64,000 nt of DNA from Halopiger djelfimassiliensis (GCF_000455365.1 NZ_HG315687.1:1-64000), one strand, 5' to 3'. Numbered from the stretch's first letter, positions 1-8,623 are shown. The notes: generated by a model from the sequence alone, not told the origin. Numbers and translations: made by a program.

Positions 1-146
1 GGTGCGACCTCGCGGGAATCCCCCATCGACCCCCGCCGACCGCCGGACTCGAGCGGGCCGGTTCGGCACGACCGCCGAACGCGACCCAAACACGCACCTC
101 GGACGCGCCGCTATCCGTGTCGAGCGAACGGAATGTCGTGCGAGAC

Positions 147-285
147 GTTTATGTCTCGGGAGCGGGTACGCAATCATGGCTTCAGACCTTTCCGGGTTGG
201 AAGCCACGTCTCGGGTGCCTCTAACACCCGGGGCATTTCAGCGCATGCCCCCTGCGACCGATTGGAGACTGTAGCTTCCGGAAAG
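147..285 (+). ncRNA. Possible structured small RNA with its promoter
   Basis: A TATA-like element (gtttatgt, 147-154) predicts transcription from about 176. The transcript could form hairpins 178-183/200-205, 212-217/225-230 and 231-236/245-250, all with perfect arms. A long-range 8-bp match pairs 188-195 with 278-285; it would close the second and third hairpins or form a pseudoknot with the first. A 32-codon ORF starts at the ATG at 176 and stops at 274, so a leaderless micropeptide is the alternative. Its third codon positions include many A and T, unlike neighbouring genes, so I favour RNA. I do not recognise a known family. The pairing is read by eye, with no covariation test. Confidence 0.35.
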
Positions 286-562
286 AACTAACGCACAGAT
301 AGACTTATATCTACTGATGAGTGTGCGAAACTATCGCCATCGAGGGCTTCATCGACGCTGCACTCGGATCGAGAACGATGGGACGGGTTGGGTGGCTCGA
401 GTCGCTGTCGGGGCGGCCGAGCACGAAGAACCACCGAGTAGGGCCAAACGCTAGCAACTCGACCGTCAATCCGGTTTGCGGTCGGGGTTGTCGCTTACCG
501 CCGTGATCACGGCTGCGACAACGGTCGTGAGATTCATGCACCCGGAGCGCCAACCGGGGCGC
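286..562. other. Intergenic stretch without a supported gene
   Basis: A TATA-like string (cttatat, 304-310) lies here and could drive a transcript towards the tiny ORF at 563. Short ORFs on both strands lack haloarchaeal codon bias or acidic composition, and I do not accept any of them. Confidence 0.4.
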
Positions 563-652
563 ATGAACAGACGGAACAAAGTCCTCGCGTTCCTGTTTGC
601 CGTGCTCATGGCGACGTCGATGGTCGCCATGCCTGCGATGCATCTCTTCTAG
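563..652 (+). CDS. Putative 29-residue hydrophobic micropeptide
   Basis: This ORF encodes MNRRNK followed by a hydrophobic Leu/Ala/Val/Met run to its end, the pattern of a single transmembrane or signal-like helix with a basic N-terminus. It is too short to be an ordinary secreted protein. It may be a membrane micropeptide, or the surviving signal peptide of a lost exported protein, since the stop follows the hydrophobic core directly. It lies 42 bp from the 3' end of the convergent helicase gene. No homologue or function is recognised. Confidence 0.35.
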   Translation: MNRRNKVLAFLFAVLMATSMVAMPAMHLF

Positions 653-694
653 GCTTGCGGCCCCCCGCCACGGTGGGTGGGAACCCGCCTGCGT

Positions 695-2575
695 CTACCC
701 GTCGGTATCCCAGACGTCAGCCAGCGGGCTCGAGTCCGACGACCGGCGTCTCCGACCCGACCGCCCGCCGTCGCGGTCGGTTCCCGGGTCGCTCGTCGTC
801 CCGGCCGTCGACCCCGTTCCGGAACTCGCGGTCGTGGTTCCGGTCCCCGACCCTCGTCGCCGGCCGCGCGTCGGCGTCGACGAGGTCGTCCCGAGCGCCG
901 CTCGCGGCTCGAATTCGGGGAGGTCCGGGCGTTCCATCCGGTCGACCTGCGATTCGAACCAGTCGGGCATATCAGTCCGCGCACGCTCGAAGAGATCCAC
1001 CAGACTCGAGTCCGCGAGATAGGTCGCCCCGTGATCGTCGGGTGCCCGAACGACGCGGCCACAGGCCTGAATGACCGTGCGCAACGTGGTGCGATAGTAC
1101 CACGCCCATTGTCCCTCCTCTAAGCGGTGGGCGACCCGCGAGTCGCCGGTGTTGAGAAACGGCGCTTTACAGAGGACCTGCCAGCGACAGAGTTCACCTT
1201 TGAGATCCAGCGCTTCCTCCATCTTGACCGAGAGGAAGACGTCGGGATCGTCGCTCGCCTTCCACCCCTCGAGGGCGGCGTCGCGGCCGTCCCGGTCGTG
1301 GACCCGGATTCGGTCGCCGACGCCGAAGTCACACAGGAGATCCGCGAGCCGTTCCTGAATGTCGTAGGAGTGGGCGTGAACCAGCCCCTTCTCGTCGGGG
1401 TGTCGCTGCATGAGCCGAACGATCGTCCGGGCGATCTTCGGCGTCGTTTCGTCGCGGTGTTCGTAGGTCATCTTCCCCTGTGTCACGTCGTACAGCGGGC
1501 GGTGTTCGACGGGGAAGGTGTGACCGACGTCGACCAGCGCGACGTTGTCAGGGGTCAGCCCCACCTGCCGGCAGAACGCGTCCTTGTTGAGGATCGTCGC
1601 CGACAGGAGCGCGAACCGGTTACCCCGATCCCAGACGGTGTGCTGGAGGTACTTCTCGGGGTTCATCGGCTTGATCGTCAGGGGGCCGCCGCGTGGCTCG
1701 TCATCGTCGTCGGCTCGAGCGCCGGGAGCGGGATCGGACTGATCGACCAGCCACGTCGTCGGGCTCTCCGGATCGCGGTAGTCCGAGACGAACCAGTCGA
1801 GTTCGCCGATGAGTTCCTGCAGGCGATCGCGCTCGCGTACCTCGGCGGGGGTAAGCGAGTCCTGCGTGAGCAGTTCGTCCTTGCGTCGGGTGCACGTCTG
1901 TGCGAGGTTGTCGGCGTACCGGACGGCGCGCTCGACGCCGTCGACCTCGGGGACGCGCAACTCGTCCCAGAACGGGACGGTCCGGGGACCTAACTGGATC
2001 GTCGCGTACATCTCGGCCCACTCGGCGAGGCCGTGGGCCTCGTCGACGACGACGACGTCGCGCTTGCGAAAGACCTCGCTGCCGGCGGTTTGCATGAAGT
2101 ACGCGAGCGTCATCGCCGCGATCTCCCGGTTCGAGGCGATCGCCCGGTCCGAAAAGTAGGGACACCGATGCTTGACCGAGCAGTCGTAGCCCCGTTCGCG
2201 GACGCAGGGTGCCTGGTTGACCGGCGTGTTGCGCTCGTCGGGCAGGATACAGGAGTAGTTCGACTTCCCGCGGATGACGTTCAGGTCCGAAAGCAGGTCG
2301 TCGGCCGCGACGTCGTCCAGTTGCGAGACCTGCGGCGTCGTGTAGTACGCGCCGGTGGCGTCGCTGGGGTCTGCCTCGTCGACGCGGCGAGCACAGCCCG
2401 CCACCGCCCGCGCGAGCAGCGACTTGCCGCTGCCGGTCGGCGCACGGACCAACACGACGTCGTTGCCGGCGTCGAAGGCGTCGCGAATGTCACGGAGAGC
2501 CTGCTCCTGATTCCCGCGGTAACTCGGCGCGGGAAACTCCTCGAAGATCCGCTCGGGATTCACCGTTCGACTCAC
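695..2575 (-). CDS. XPD/DinG-type Fe-S ATP-dependent DNA helicase
   Basis: This 626-residue superfamily 2 helicase is of the Rad3/XPD type and probably unwinds DNA 5' to 3' during repair. The Walker A motif APTGSGKS lies near residue 45, followed by four cysteines at about 108-140 (in NYSC, APCV, YDCS and HRCP) that would bind the family's 4Fe-4S cluster, and a DEAH box near residue 180. The second RecA domain includes a DHGATYL segment and an arginine-rich QACGRVVR motif. The C-terminal 60-70 residues are low-complexity Arg/Ser/Thr/Gly and probably disordered. The ATG start is well placed. Among haloarchaeal paralogues I cannot say whether this is the XPD orthologue or a DinG-like relative. 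Confidence 0.88.
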   Translation of the reverse strand: MSRTVNPERIFEEFPAPSYRGNQEQALRDIRDAFDAGNDVVLVRAPTGSGKSLLARAVAGCARRVDEADPSDATGAYYTTPQVSQLDDVAADDLLSDLNVIRGKSNYSCILPDERNTPVNQAPCVRERGYDCSVKHRCPYFSDRAIASNREIAAMTLAYFMQTAGSEVFRKRDVVVVDEAHGLAEWAEMYATIQLGPRTVPFWDELRVPEVDGVERAVRYADNLAQTCTRRKDELLTQDSLTPAEVRERDRLQELIGELDWFVSDYRDPESPTTWLVDQSDPAPGARADDDDEPRGGPLTIKPMNPEKYLQHTVWDRGNRFALLSATILNKDAFCRQVGLTPDNVALVDVGHTFPVEHRPLYDVTQGKMTYEHRDETTPKIARTIVRLMQRHPDEKGLVHAHSYDIQERLADLLCDFGVGDRIRVHDRDGRDAALEGWKASDDPDVFLSVKMEEALDLKGELCRWQVLCKAPFLNTGDSRVAHRLEEGQWAWYYRTTLRTVIQACGRVVRAPDDHGATYLADSSLVDLFERARTDMPDWFESQVDRMERPDLPEFEPRAALGTTSSTPTRGRRRGSGTGTTTASSGTGSTAGTTSDPGTDRDGGRSGRRRRSSDSSPLADVWDTDG

Positions 2576-2693
2576 GGATCGGCCGGGTCCTAAAGGCTAC
2601 GGACCGTTGCGCGCGCCGAAACCGAGCCGGTTCGATCGACGACTCGATCGATCGATCGGTAGGGGCCAGCTACCCGCGGATAGCCGACCGATT

Positions 2694-2814
2694 ACAAATA
2701 CGAACTCGGCCGTTCGCTTCGAGCGTGGAAGGGTCGCTCAGCGGTAGAGCACCGCGGTGCCACCCGGCCCGCGGCGGCACTTCGCCTCGTGGCGTTCGAA
2801 TCCCACCCCTTCCG
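2694..2814 (+). tRNA. tRNA-like element with no usable anticodon loop
   Basis: A perfect 7-bp acceptor stem pairs 2727-2733 with 2807-2813. A canonical D arm follows (stem 2736-2739/2747-2750, loop agcggta), and the T loop is the classic ttcgaat at 2795-2801. The T stem forms only if c2793 is bulged. Where the anticodon arm should be there is a 9-bp hairpin (CCGCGG 2752-2757 with 2769-2774, then gcc/ggc) with a bulged T and a 4-nt ACCC loop, so no 7-nt loop with U33 exists. Bases 2775-2788 resemble a long variable arm. A TATA-like tacaaatac at 2694-2702 is correctly spaced for transcription. It could be a tRNA pseudogene, an unusual intron-bearing tRNA or a tRNA-mimic RNA. I assign no amino acid. 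Confidence 0.45.
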
Positions 2815-3057
2815 CTTGCGGCTGCGATCACCGCGGCTGTCAGTTGCTCCTGACGGGCGGACTCCCCGCGGTCGCGCTCGTACCCGTGATCGCGTCTCGG
2901 ACCCGGTCGTCGCCTCCACCGTCGCAGCCGCCCGATTTCGATTTTCGTATGCCGGTCGCCCCCCACCGAGGACACACTGGTTCCGGAACTGATACACGGA
3001 CCTGTTGGGCCGTGGCGTTATACGGATCCATCGAGTACCTCGCTCGAGAACGGAACC

Positions 3058-3342
3058 ATGGGGAAAACCGACCGCAACCCGGACGACTGGGACCTGTCTA
3101 TCGAAGACGAACCGGAACCGAGCAACCGCGTGATCGGGGCCGTCGCGAGCGCGGCGAACGTCGACCCGTTCGAGTGTCCGCCGCTCTACGAAACCGTCAA
3201 TCCGTCGGCGTTAAACGACCTGTTCGACGAACGGGCCGTTCACGGACGGGTCACCTTCGACTACGCCGGATACGAAGTAACGCTTGCCAGTAACGGCGAC
3301 GTCACGCTCGCCGATCCTGACGAGCCGCCGGAAACCGACTGA
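3058..3342 (+). CDS. HalOD1 output-domain protein
   Basis: This 94-residue acidic protein has the look of the haloarchaeal HalOD1 output domain: a helical segment (VIGAVASAANVDPFECPPLY), the NPSALNDLF motif and a terminal beta-hairpin (GRVTFDYAGYEVTL). HalOD1 domains occur alone or attached to response-regulator receivers and are thought to act as signalling output modules; their partner molecules are unknown. No receiver or sensor gene is adjacent. It is convergent with the small zinc protein at 3373. Confidence 0.8.
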   Translation: MGKTDRNPDDWDLSIEDEPEPSNRVIGAVASAANVDPFECPPLYETVNPSALNDLFDERAVHGRVTFDYAGYEVTLASNGDVTLADPDEPPETD

Positions 3343-3372
3343 CTCATCGACGACCGGATCGTCGCGTCGGTC

Positions 3373-3618
3373 TCACAGCACCCCGAGCCGGGACGTTTCC
3401 CCGTCGACCTGCTCGAGGCGAGTGACGTCCTCGGCGGTCGGCTCGTCGGGCAAGGCCTCGATACACGGATAACACAGCAGGTGTTCCGTTCCGTCCTCGA
3501 ACTCCAGGGTCATCGCGGTCCCGTCGCTTCCGTCGGCCTCGCCGAACGTCCAGATGTTTGCGACGCCGCCAGCGACCGAAACCGTGCGCCCGCAGCCGTC
3601 ACAGGAGTCCTGTGCCAT
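3373..3618 (-). CDS. Small two-CxxC zinc-ribbon protein (DUF7561-like)
   Basis: This 81-residue protein has CDGC near residue 6 and CYPC near residue 49, a likely four-cysteine zinc site around a short beta-rich core (IWTFGEADG, MTLEFEDGTEHLL). The layout matches a haloarchaeal family I recall as DUF7561. Possible roles include protein interaction or nucleic-acid binding, but nothing in the sequence decides. It starts 81 bp from the divergent YkgJ-type gene at 3700. Confidence 0.7.
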   Translation of the reverse strand: MAQDSCDGCGRTVSVAGGVANIWTFGEADGSDGTAMTLEFEDGTEHLLCYPCIEALPDEPTAEDVTRLEQVDGETSRLGVL

Positions 3619-3699
3619 ACACGAGCATCAGTCCCGAGCGCTGAAAGTCGTTCCCCCGGGACCGATCGACGTTTACCGGTCGCAGTGCTACTGTACCCC

Positions 3700-4650
3700 A
3701 TGGAGGTGAACTGTGAGGGCTGTGCCGGGTGTTGTCTGGACTGGAAACCGCTACTCGAGGAGACCGAGGGCGGGACCGCCCGGCGCGCACGCGGTTCGTT
3801 CGGCGACGGCGAGGCCGACCGACGAGTGCCGCTCGACGACGATCCCAACTTCGTCCCGCTTACCCGCGAGGAGGTCCGGACGTTCCTCGAGCGGGGGCAG
3901 GCCGCCGCGTTGACCCCGCGGTTCTGGCACGCCCGGGAGGAAAACGAGGGCGTCGAGATCGACGGCTACCGCGTCGCGGCCGTCGCGGGCCGACCGGCGT
4001 TTTTCGTCGGGCTTCGGAAGCCGCCGAAGCCGGTCGCGCCGGTCGGCCGGTCGGAGCCGTCGTGGCTCCCGACGTGTGTTTTTCTCGATCCGACGACGCT
4101 CCAGTGTCGCATCCACGACACCGAACTGTACCCCGACGAGTGCAGCGCCTATCCCACGCACAACCTCGCGCTCGAGCACGAAACCGAGTGCGAGCGGGTC
4201 GAAGCGGCCGCCGGCGGCGAGCGGTTGCTCGATCGGGACGTCGAACACGAGCCAGAGAGCCTCCTGCTCGGCGTTCAGGCGATCGGCGAGAAACTCTTCT
4301 GCCATCCCGATCCCGACGCGCTCGAGGGACTCATCCGACGGTGTGCAAACGGCGACCTGACGGCCGCGGATCGGGCCGAGTGTCTCGCGGTCGCGGCCGC
4401 CTCCAGCCCCGGGACCCTCGCGACGTCCGACCACCACTACGAGTGGGGACGAGAGCGGGCGCTCGCGGCGATGGTCGACGGCGACGAACCGGCTCGGAAC
4501 GACGATTCCTCGTGGGTCGGCCCCGCGATCCGCGAGTGGCACCGACGACGGACGGCGGCGGACGGAGCGGTGCCGTCGGCCGATATCGCGGCCGCTATCG
4601 AAACGGCCCGTGGCGCGCCGGAGACGCCGGGGTGGGACGCACTCGAGTAA
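3700..4650 (+). CDS. YkgJ-family cysteine-cluster protein
   Basis: This 316-residue protein opens with MEVNCEGCAGCC, and later contains CVFL, QCRIH and DECSAYPTHN. That is the cysteine pattern of the YkgJ (CxxCxxCC) family, proposed to bind zinc or an Fe-S cluster. The C-terminal half is helical and haloarchaea-specific (around HHYEWGRERALAAM). I chose the ATG at 3700 because the motif begins at residue 5, as is usual for this family, although the frame stays open upstream to 3481. The function is unknown; related proteins have been linked to protein modification and flagellar loci. Confidence 0.8.
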   Translation: MEVNCEGCAGCCLDWKPLLEETEGGTARRARGSFGDGEADRRVPLDDDPNFVPLTREEVRTFLERGQAAALTPRFWHAREENEGVEIDGYRVAAVAGRPAFFVGLRKPPKPVAPVGRSEPSWLPTCVFLDPTTLQCRIHDTELYPDECSAYPTHNLALEHETECERVEAAAGGERLLDRDVEHEPESLLLGVQAIGEKLFCHPDPDALEGLIRRCANGDLTAADRAECLAVAAASSPGTLATSDHHYEWGRERALAAMVDGDEPARNDDSSWVGPAIREWHRRRTAADGAVPSADIAAAIETARGAPETPGWDALE

Positions 4651-4713
4651 GGGAACCGACTCCTACGCGCGTCGCTCCCGGGCGACCGGACCGAAGAGAG
4701 GAAAGGACAGCCG

Positions 4714-4887
4714 TTAGTCCGACTTGATCTGCTCGAACTGGTCTAGCAACTCCTCGGTCGAGTCGCCGGAATCGTACTCGACTTCCCCGTGATAGATCGT
4801 CCGCTCGTCGTCGAAATCCGCATCCACCTTCGAAGCCTGCTGCTCACGGCGTTCGTGTTCGTCTTCGTCATAGGCACCCATTGACAT
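4714..4887 (-). CDS. DUF5786-family small acidic protein
   Basis: This 57-residue, very acidic protein (GAYDEDEHERRE near the start, STEELLDQFEQIKSD at the end) matches a haloarchaeal family I recall as DUF5786. The frame stays open for another 500 codons upstream, but that extension is Arg-rich shadow sequence opposite the gene at 5011. An AT-rich promoter-like stretch (about 4888-4915) sits directly upstream, which fits a leaderless start at the ATG at 4887 or the one six bases further in. The function is unknown. Confidence 0.8.
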   Translation of the reverse strand: MSMGAYDEDEHERREQQASKVDADFDDERTIYHGEVEYDSGDSTEELLDQFEQIKSD

Positions 4888-5010
4888 GGCAAGTATGTAC
4901 ATAGTAGGGGTGTAGCACACATCAATGTAACGGTCCCTCATGTTCCGTTCCCACGCCGACGGGAGAGGCGCGGGAACTGACGTAAGACGTATGGCTTCCC
5001 GATCCGTAGC

Positions 5011-6024
5011 GTGGCTGTGGCACGGCCGCTTCGCTTTCGATATTCGCCGGCGTCCTGGAGCGAGCAACGCGTTCGACACGAAATTCTCCAGCCGCTCCGA
5101 ACGAACATCGGCGCTCACGCGGTGACGCCGCGGTTCGAGATCGGCGGGAACTGGGCGACCCACCGCTTCGAGATGCAAAACGGCGACGTCGCCCTCTTCG
5201 CTCGCAACGGCGAGGAAGCCTACTGGATGGGCAACACGGAGACGCCGTCCGCGCTGTGGCGCACCGACAAGTTCGGCTGGGGAGAGATCCCGTATCACGT
5301 CTCGCGGTGGACACAGCGGGAGTTGCTCGCCACGCTGCACGAGGAGGACCCGTGGCTCGCCGAGTACCCGCACCTGTCGTGGTTTTTCCTGCCCGTGTTC
5401 ATGTCCAAGGACGGCCGCGAGTCGACGCGAGCGTTCTTCCGGGAGCACGCTGCCGGCTTCCCGGACGCCGGCCGGCGGGAGACGACGCGGTTTTTCGAGG
5501 CGTTCCTCCGGACCGGAGCGCTCGACGAGTACCGACACGTCATGTCGGGCAAACTCGGGACCAGCGATCACGTCGATCGGGTCCGCATGAGCGCCACCAT
5601 GGGCGAGTTCATCACCGCGAAACTGCTCACCGATGCCGGGTACGACGTCGTCCCAGAAATCGAAGTCACGACGGGACACTCGCTCGACTTTCGGGCCGAG
5701 GCAGAGGGGACGAACGTCCTCGTGGAGGTCACCCGGCCACAGCCGCCGAAACACCGCGCCGCGTCGGGGCCGGTCGCCGCCGTGCGCGATACCGCCGAAA
5801 CCAAAACGAACGGCCAACTGGCCAAACACGGCGGCGGTGCCGTTCTCTTCGTCGACTGCTCGAGTTTCCGCGACGACACCTGGAACGCCGTCCGCGCCGA
5901 ACGCCCCGACGTGCGACACCGCCCCGCGGTCGTCTACCGCGCCCGGCCCGATGGCCACGTCGAAGGCTACCGGAAAGGATCGGTACCGCTCGAACTGGAC
6001 GCTGCGATCGAGTTTCTCGACTGA
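5011..6024 (+). CDS. DUF5784-family protein with a nuclease-like core
   Basis: This 337-residue haloarchaeal protein (recalled as DUF5784) starts at a GTG; no in-frame ATG is near. The second half holds an order typical of PD-(D/E)XK nuclease folds: a helix with a glutamate (MGEFITAKLLTDAGY), a strand ending in Asp (HSLDFR), then a strand with VLVEVTRP in place of the usual ExK. The lysine position is Thr, so activity is doubtful. The N-terminal half is rich in Trp and charged residues and unlike anything I know. Neighbours are small proteins with no shared pathway. Confidence 0.75.
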   Translation: MAVARPLRFRYSPASWSEQRVRHEILQPLRTNIGAHAVTPRFEIGGNWATHRFEMQNGDVALFARNGEEAYWMGNTETPSALWRTDKFGWGEIPYHVSRWTQRELLATLHEEDPWLAEYPHLSWFFLPVFMSKDGRESTRAFFREHAAGFPDAGRRETTRFFEAFLRTGALDEYRHVMSGKLGTSDHVDRVRMSATMGEFITAKLLTDAGYDVVPEIEVTTGHSLDFRAEAEGTNVLVEVTRPQPPKHRAASGPVAAVRDTAETKTNGQLAKHGGGAVLFVDCSSFRDDTWNAVRAERPDVRHRPAVVYRARPDGHVEGYRKGSVPLELDAAIEFLD

Positions 6025-6059
6025 GTTCGGCCGCGACGAAAACAGGACGGAAACGTTCG

Positions 6060-6347
6060 TTAAAAGGACACCGCGTCGGGCGAGTACGGACTGCCGACGG
6101 GGGTCGGATCGCGGTCGCTGTAGCCGACGCGTCCGACTGCCTTGTCGCTCACCGCGGAGTAGACGGCAAATCGAGCGTCTTCCGGGGACTCGAAGGTTTC
6201 CGACTCGAGGCGGGCGAGTACATCGCCGACCGTCTCGGTACCGTTCGGGAGTTCGAGGGTTCGATCGCCGTACTCCTCGATTAGTTCGTCGGTCGTGGCG
6301 GGATACTCGTGGTCGTCGATGACCTCGCCGGTGCCGTTGAGCAGCAT
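6060..6347 (-). CDS. DUF5789-family protein
   Basis: This 95-residue acidic protein starts with a strand pair (MLLNGTGEVIDDHEYPAT), has a central helix (GDVLARLESETFESPEDARFAVY) and ends in a Gly/Pro-rich tail. It matches a haloarchaeal family I recall as DUF5789. An AT-rich promoter containing ttataat (about 6383-6389) lies upstream of its ATG. Role unknown. It shares the divergent intergenic region 6348-6493 with the PHP gene. Confidence 0.75.
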   Translation of the reverse strand: MLLNGTGEVIDDHEYPATTDELIEEYGDRTLELPNGTETVGDVLARLESETFESPEDARFAVYSAVSDKAVGRVGYSDRDPTPVGSPYSPDAVSF

Positions 6348-6493
6348 TACGCCCTATCCTCCGTGAACAATGATTATAAACATTTTCCATATACGACCTG
6401 CAGGACGACCATATTCCTTATACTGCTAGTATGGCCTCGGTCGCGGAGTCGAACGAAGAAATCCATTTACGGGCGAGGCTGCTCGGGTAACCT

Positions 6494-7312
6494 ATGCCCT
6501 ACGCCGATCTGCACGTCCACACGACGCGGTCGGACGGCGGCCTCGACCTCTCGGAGGTTCCCGCTGCCGCACGCCGGGCCGGCGTGGACGTCGTCGCGGT
6601 GACGGACCACGACCGGTTGCAACCGTTTGCCGACCCGATCGTCGAGCGCGACGGCGTGACGCTCATCAACGGGATCGAACTCCGCGTCGAGATCGACGCC
6701 GACGGGTCGACTGACGCGCCGGACCGCCGCTCCGTCGGCGGCCAGCGCGTCGACCTGCTGGGATACGGGCTCGAGCCGACCCCGGAACTCGAGGGCCTCG
6801 TCGACCGCATCCAGACGAACCGCATCGAACGCGGGCGGGCGATCGTCGACCGCGTCGAGGGCCGCCTCGGCGTCGATCTCGGCGTCACCGTCACCGACGG
6901 GTTCGGCCGCCCCCACGTCGCTCGCGCCATCGACGCCCACCCCGACCTCGAGTACGACTACGAGGACGCCTTCGAGCGCTTCATCGGGGACGACGGCCCC
7001 TGTTTCGTCCCGCGGGACGTGCCGTCGTTCGACCGCGGCCGCGACGTCCTCGCCGACGCCGGAGCGCTCGTCTCGCTGGCCCATCCGTTGCGGTATCCGG
7101 AGCCCGAACGTGCTCTCGCGCTTGCGAGCGACCTCGACGCCGTCGAGTTGTGGTACCCGTACGGCCGCGACGTCGATCGAACGCCGGTCGAACGAACGAT
7201 CGACCGGCACGGACTCCTTCCCACTGGCGGCAGCGACGCCCACGACGAGACCCTCGGCGTCGCCGGCCTCTCGCAAGCCGCCTTCGAGCGACTCGAGCTG
7301 ACAGCACCCTGA
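6494..7312 (+). CDS. PHP-domain metal-dependent phosphoesterase
   Basis: This 272-residue PHP protein carries all family metal-binding segments: HVHTTRSDG near residue 7, VTDHDRL near 36, LSLAHPLRYPE near 194 and GGSDAHDE near 241. PHP enzymes hydrolyse phosphoesters with a tri-metal centre; relatives include RNase AM-type enzymes (YciV/RnmA) and histidinol phosphatases. A TATA-like catttac (about 6462-6468) lies about 27 nt before the ATG, predicting a leaderless mRNA. The substrate cannot be deduced. A second PHP protein at 25498 is only distantly similar. Confidence 0.85.
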   Translation: MPYADLHVHTTRSDGGLDLSEVPAAARRAGVDVVAVTDHDRLQPFADPIVERDGVTLINGIELRVEIDADGSTDAPDRRSVGGQRVDLLGYGLEPTPELEGLVDRIQTNRIERGRAIVDRVEGRLGVDLGVTVTDGFGRPHVARAIDAHPDLEYDYEDAFERFIGDDGPCFVPRDVPSFDRGRDVLADAGALVSLAHPLRYPEPERALALASDLDAVELWYPYGRDVDRTPVERTIDRHGLLPTGGSDAHDETLGVAGLSQAAFERLELTAP

Positions 7313-7367
7313 TGAAAACCTGGCCGAGAGCGGAGGGTTCAATGCATCGTGGCTCCAATGGCCGATT

Positions 7368-7532
7368 ATGAACTGTCACTACTGTGACCGTGAGGCCGCC
7401 TTCGCCGCCGAATCGGAGGGCCTCAAAGTGGGTCTGTGTGAGGAACACTTCCGCGAGCGGTTACAGGAACTCGCCGAAGCCGACGGGCTCGAAGCCCTCA
7501 AGGAGAAAGTCGACGTCGACCGGGCCGAGTAG
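7368..7532 (+). CDS. DUF6757-family small zinc protein
   Basis: This 54-residue protein begins MNCHYCDREA and has LCEEHF near residue 24, giving a CxxC...CxxH zinc site, followed by a charged helix (RLQELAEADGLEALKE). It matches a very common haloarchaeal micro-protein family recalled as DUF6757. Function unknown. The gene starts 55 bp after the PHP gene on the same strand and could be cotranscribed with it. Confidence 0.75.
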   Translation: MNCHYCDREAAFAAESEGLKVGLCEEHFRERLQELAEADGLEALKEKVDVDRAE

Positions 7533-7562
7533 TTCGCCGCCTTTTCGCGTCGGAGCTAGGGA

Positions 7563-7916
<354 letters not shown>

Positions 7917-8110
7917 TTAAAATTACGGACTCAGTTCACGAACGTGCGACTGAGAGGCAAACGCTCTGGTCGCCGGACAGCCCGGCGACCGGGAGTCGCT
8001 GGAGTCGGAAACGAACGTCCACCGAACGACACCCTCGGGAGTGAGATGGGACGGAAGGACGGGCACATGCAGGGTCACCCGGTTTCTGTCCCCGAACGAA
8101 CAATACGGAA

Positions 8111-8266
8111 ATGGCATTCGAACCACCGGTGACGTGCCCGATCTGTCAGGATACCTTGACTCCCGATCGAACGCTCGAGGATCACCTCGTCGGGACCCAT
8201 ACGCACCGCGAAGTCGTCCGGTACCTGCTCTTCCGGCGCGAACGGGTTGGAGCCGGAACGATCTAA
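8111..8266 (+). CDS. 51-residue C2H2 zinc-finger micro-protein
   Basis: This short ORF contains CPICQ followed by DHLVGTHTH, the spacing of a C2H2 zinc finger (CxxC-x12-HxxxxH), then a basic tail (LLFRRER). Haloarchaea encode many zinc-finger micro-proteins of this size, some with roles in stress or adhesion control. It is not adjacent to a clear partner. Codon use is normal for the genome, which supports it as a gene. Confidence 0.6.
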   Translation: MAFEPPVTCPICQDTLTPDRTLEDHLVGTHTHREVVRYLLFRRERVGAGTI

Positions 8267-8313
8267 CGGGCAACGCCTCGAGAAGCAACGAGCGGTCGTC
8301 GAGACTCGCGCCG

Positions 8314-8511
8314 CTACCGGACGGAGGTGGTCGCTGACGGATCGGGTCGATCGTCCGACGGCACGAGCGGGGAGAGCGCACTGGCACCGCAGGGACACCC
8401 GTCGACGCTACCGATGGGAACGAGATCGTCGGTCGGCGTCACCCAGACCGCGAACGTTCTGTCACACTCGGTACAGCGTGCCGCCGTTTTTCGCCGCGTC
8501 TCTGCTGCCAT
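8314..8511 (-). CDS. Small zinc-ribbon protein
   Basis: This 65-residue protein has CTECD near residue 13 and CPCG near residue 39, consistent with a compact zinc ribbon, between a basic N-terminus and a Ser/Asp/Pro-rich tail. The frame continues upstream, but that part overlaps the MFS gene region in the wrong frame and is Arg/Ser-rich, so I start at the ATG at 8511. Function unknown. Confidence 0.6.
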   Translation of the reverse strand: MAAETRRKTAARCTECDRTFAVWVTPTDDLVPIGSVDGCPCGASALSPLVPSDDRPDPSATTSVR

Positions 8512-8623
8512 TGGACGGGATTGCACATCGGGATAGATAACTGTCCCGTCGTTTCGAGTGGGATCCTCGGGCTGTTGTAGCGACCGTGACAACGGGATCG
8601 TCGCGGACACAGCGACGGTCGGG

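Noticed and set aside
311-643. Open frames on both strands in the left intergenic region
   Set aside because: Codon use and composition are not protein-like, the candidate start is only 7 nt from the TATA-like element, and neither frame suggests a family.
2670-2997. Minus-strand ORFs across the tRNA-like element
   Set aside because: They are antisense readings of tRNA sequence (GGIRTP-like strings), a common false ORF pattern in annotations.
4888-6390. 558-residue frame extending the DUF5786 gene upstream
   Set aside because: The extra 500 residues are Arg-rich and lie opposite the DUF5784 gene; only the 57-residue end is real.
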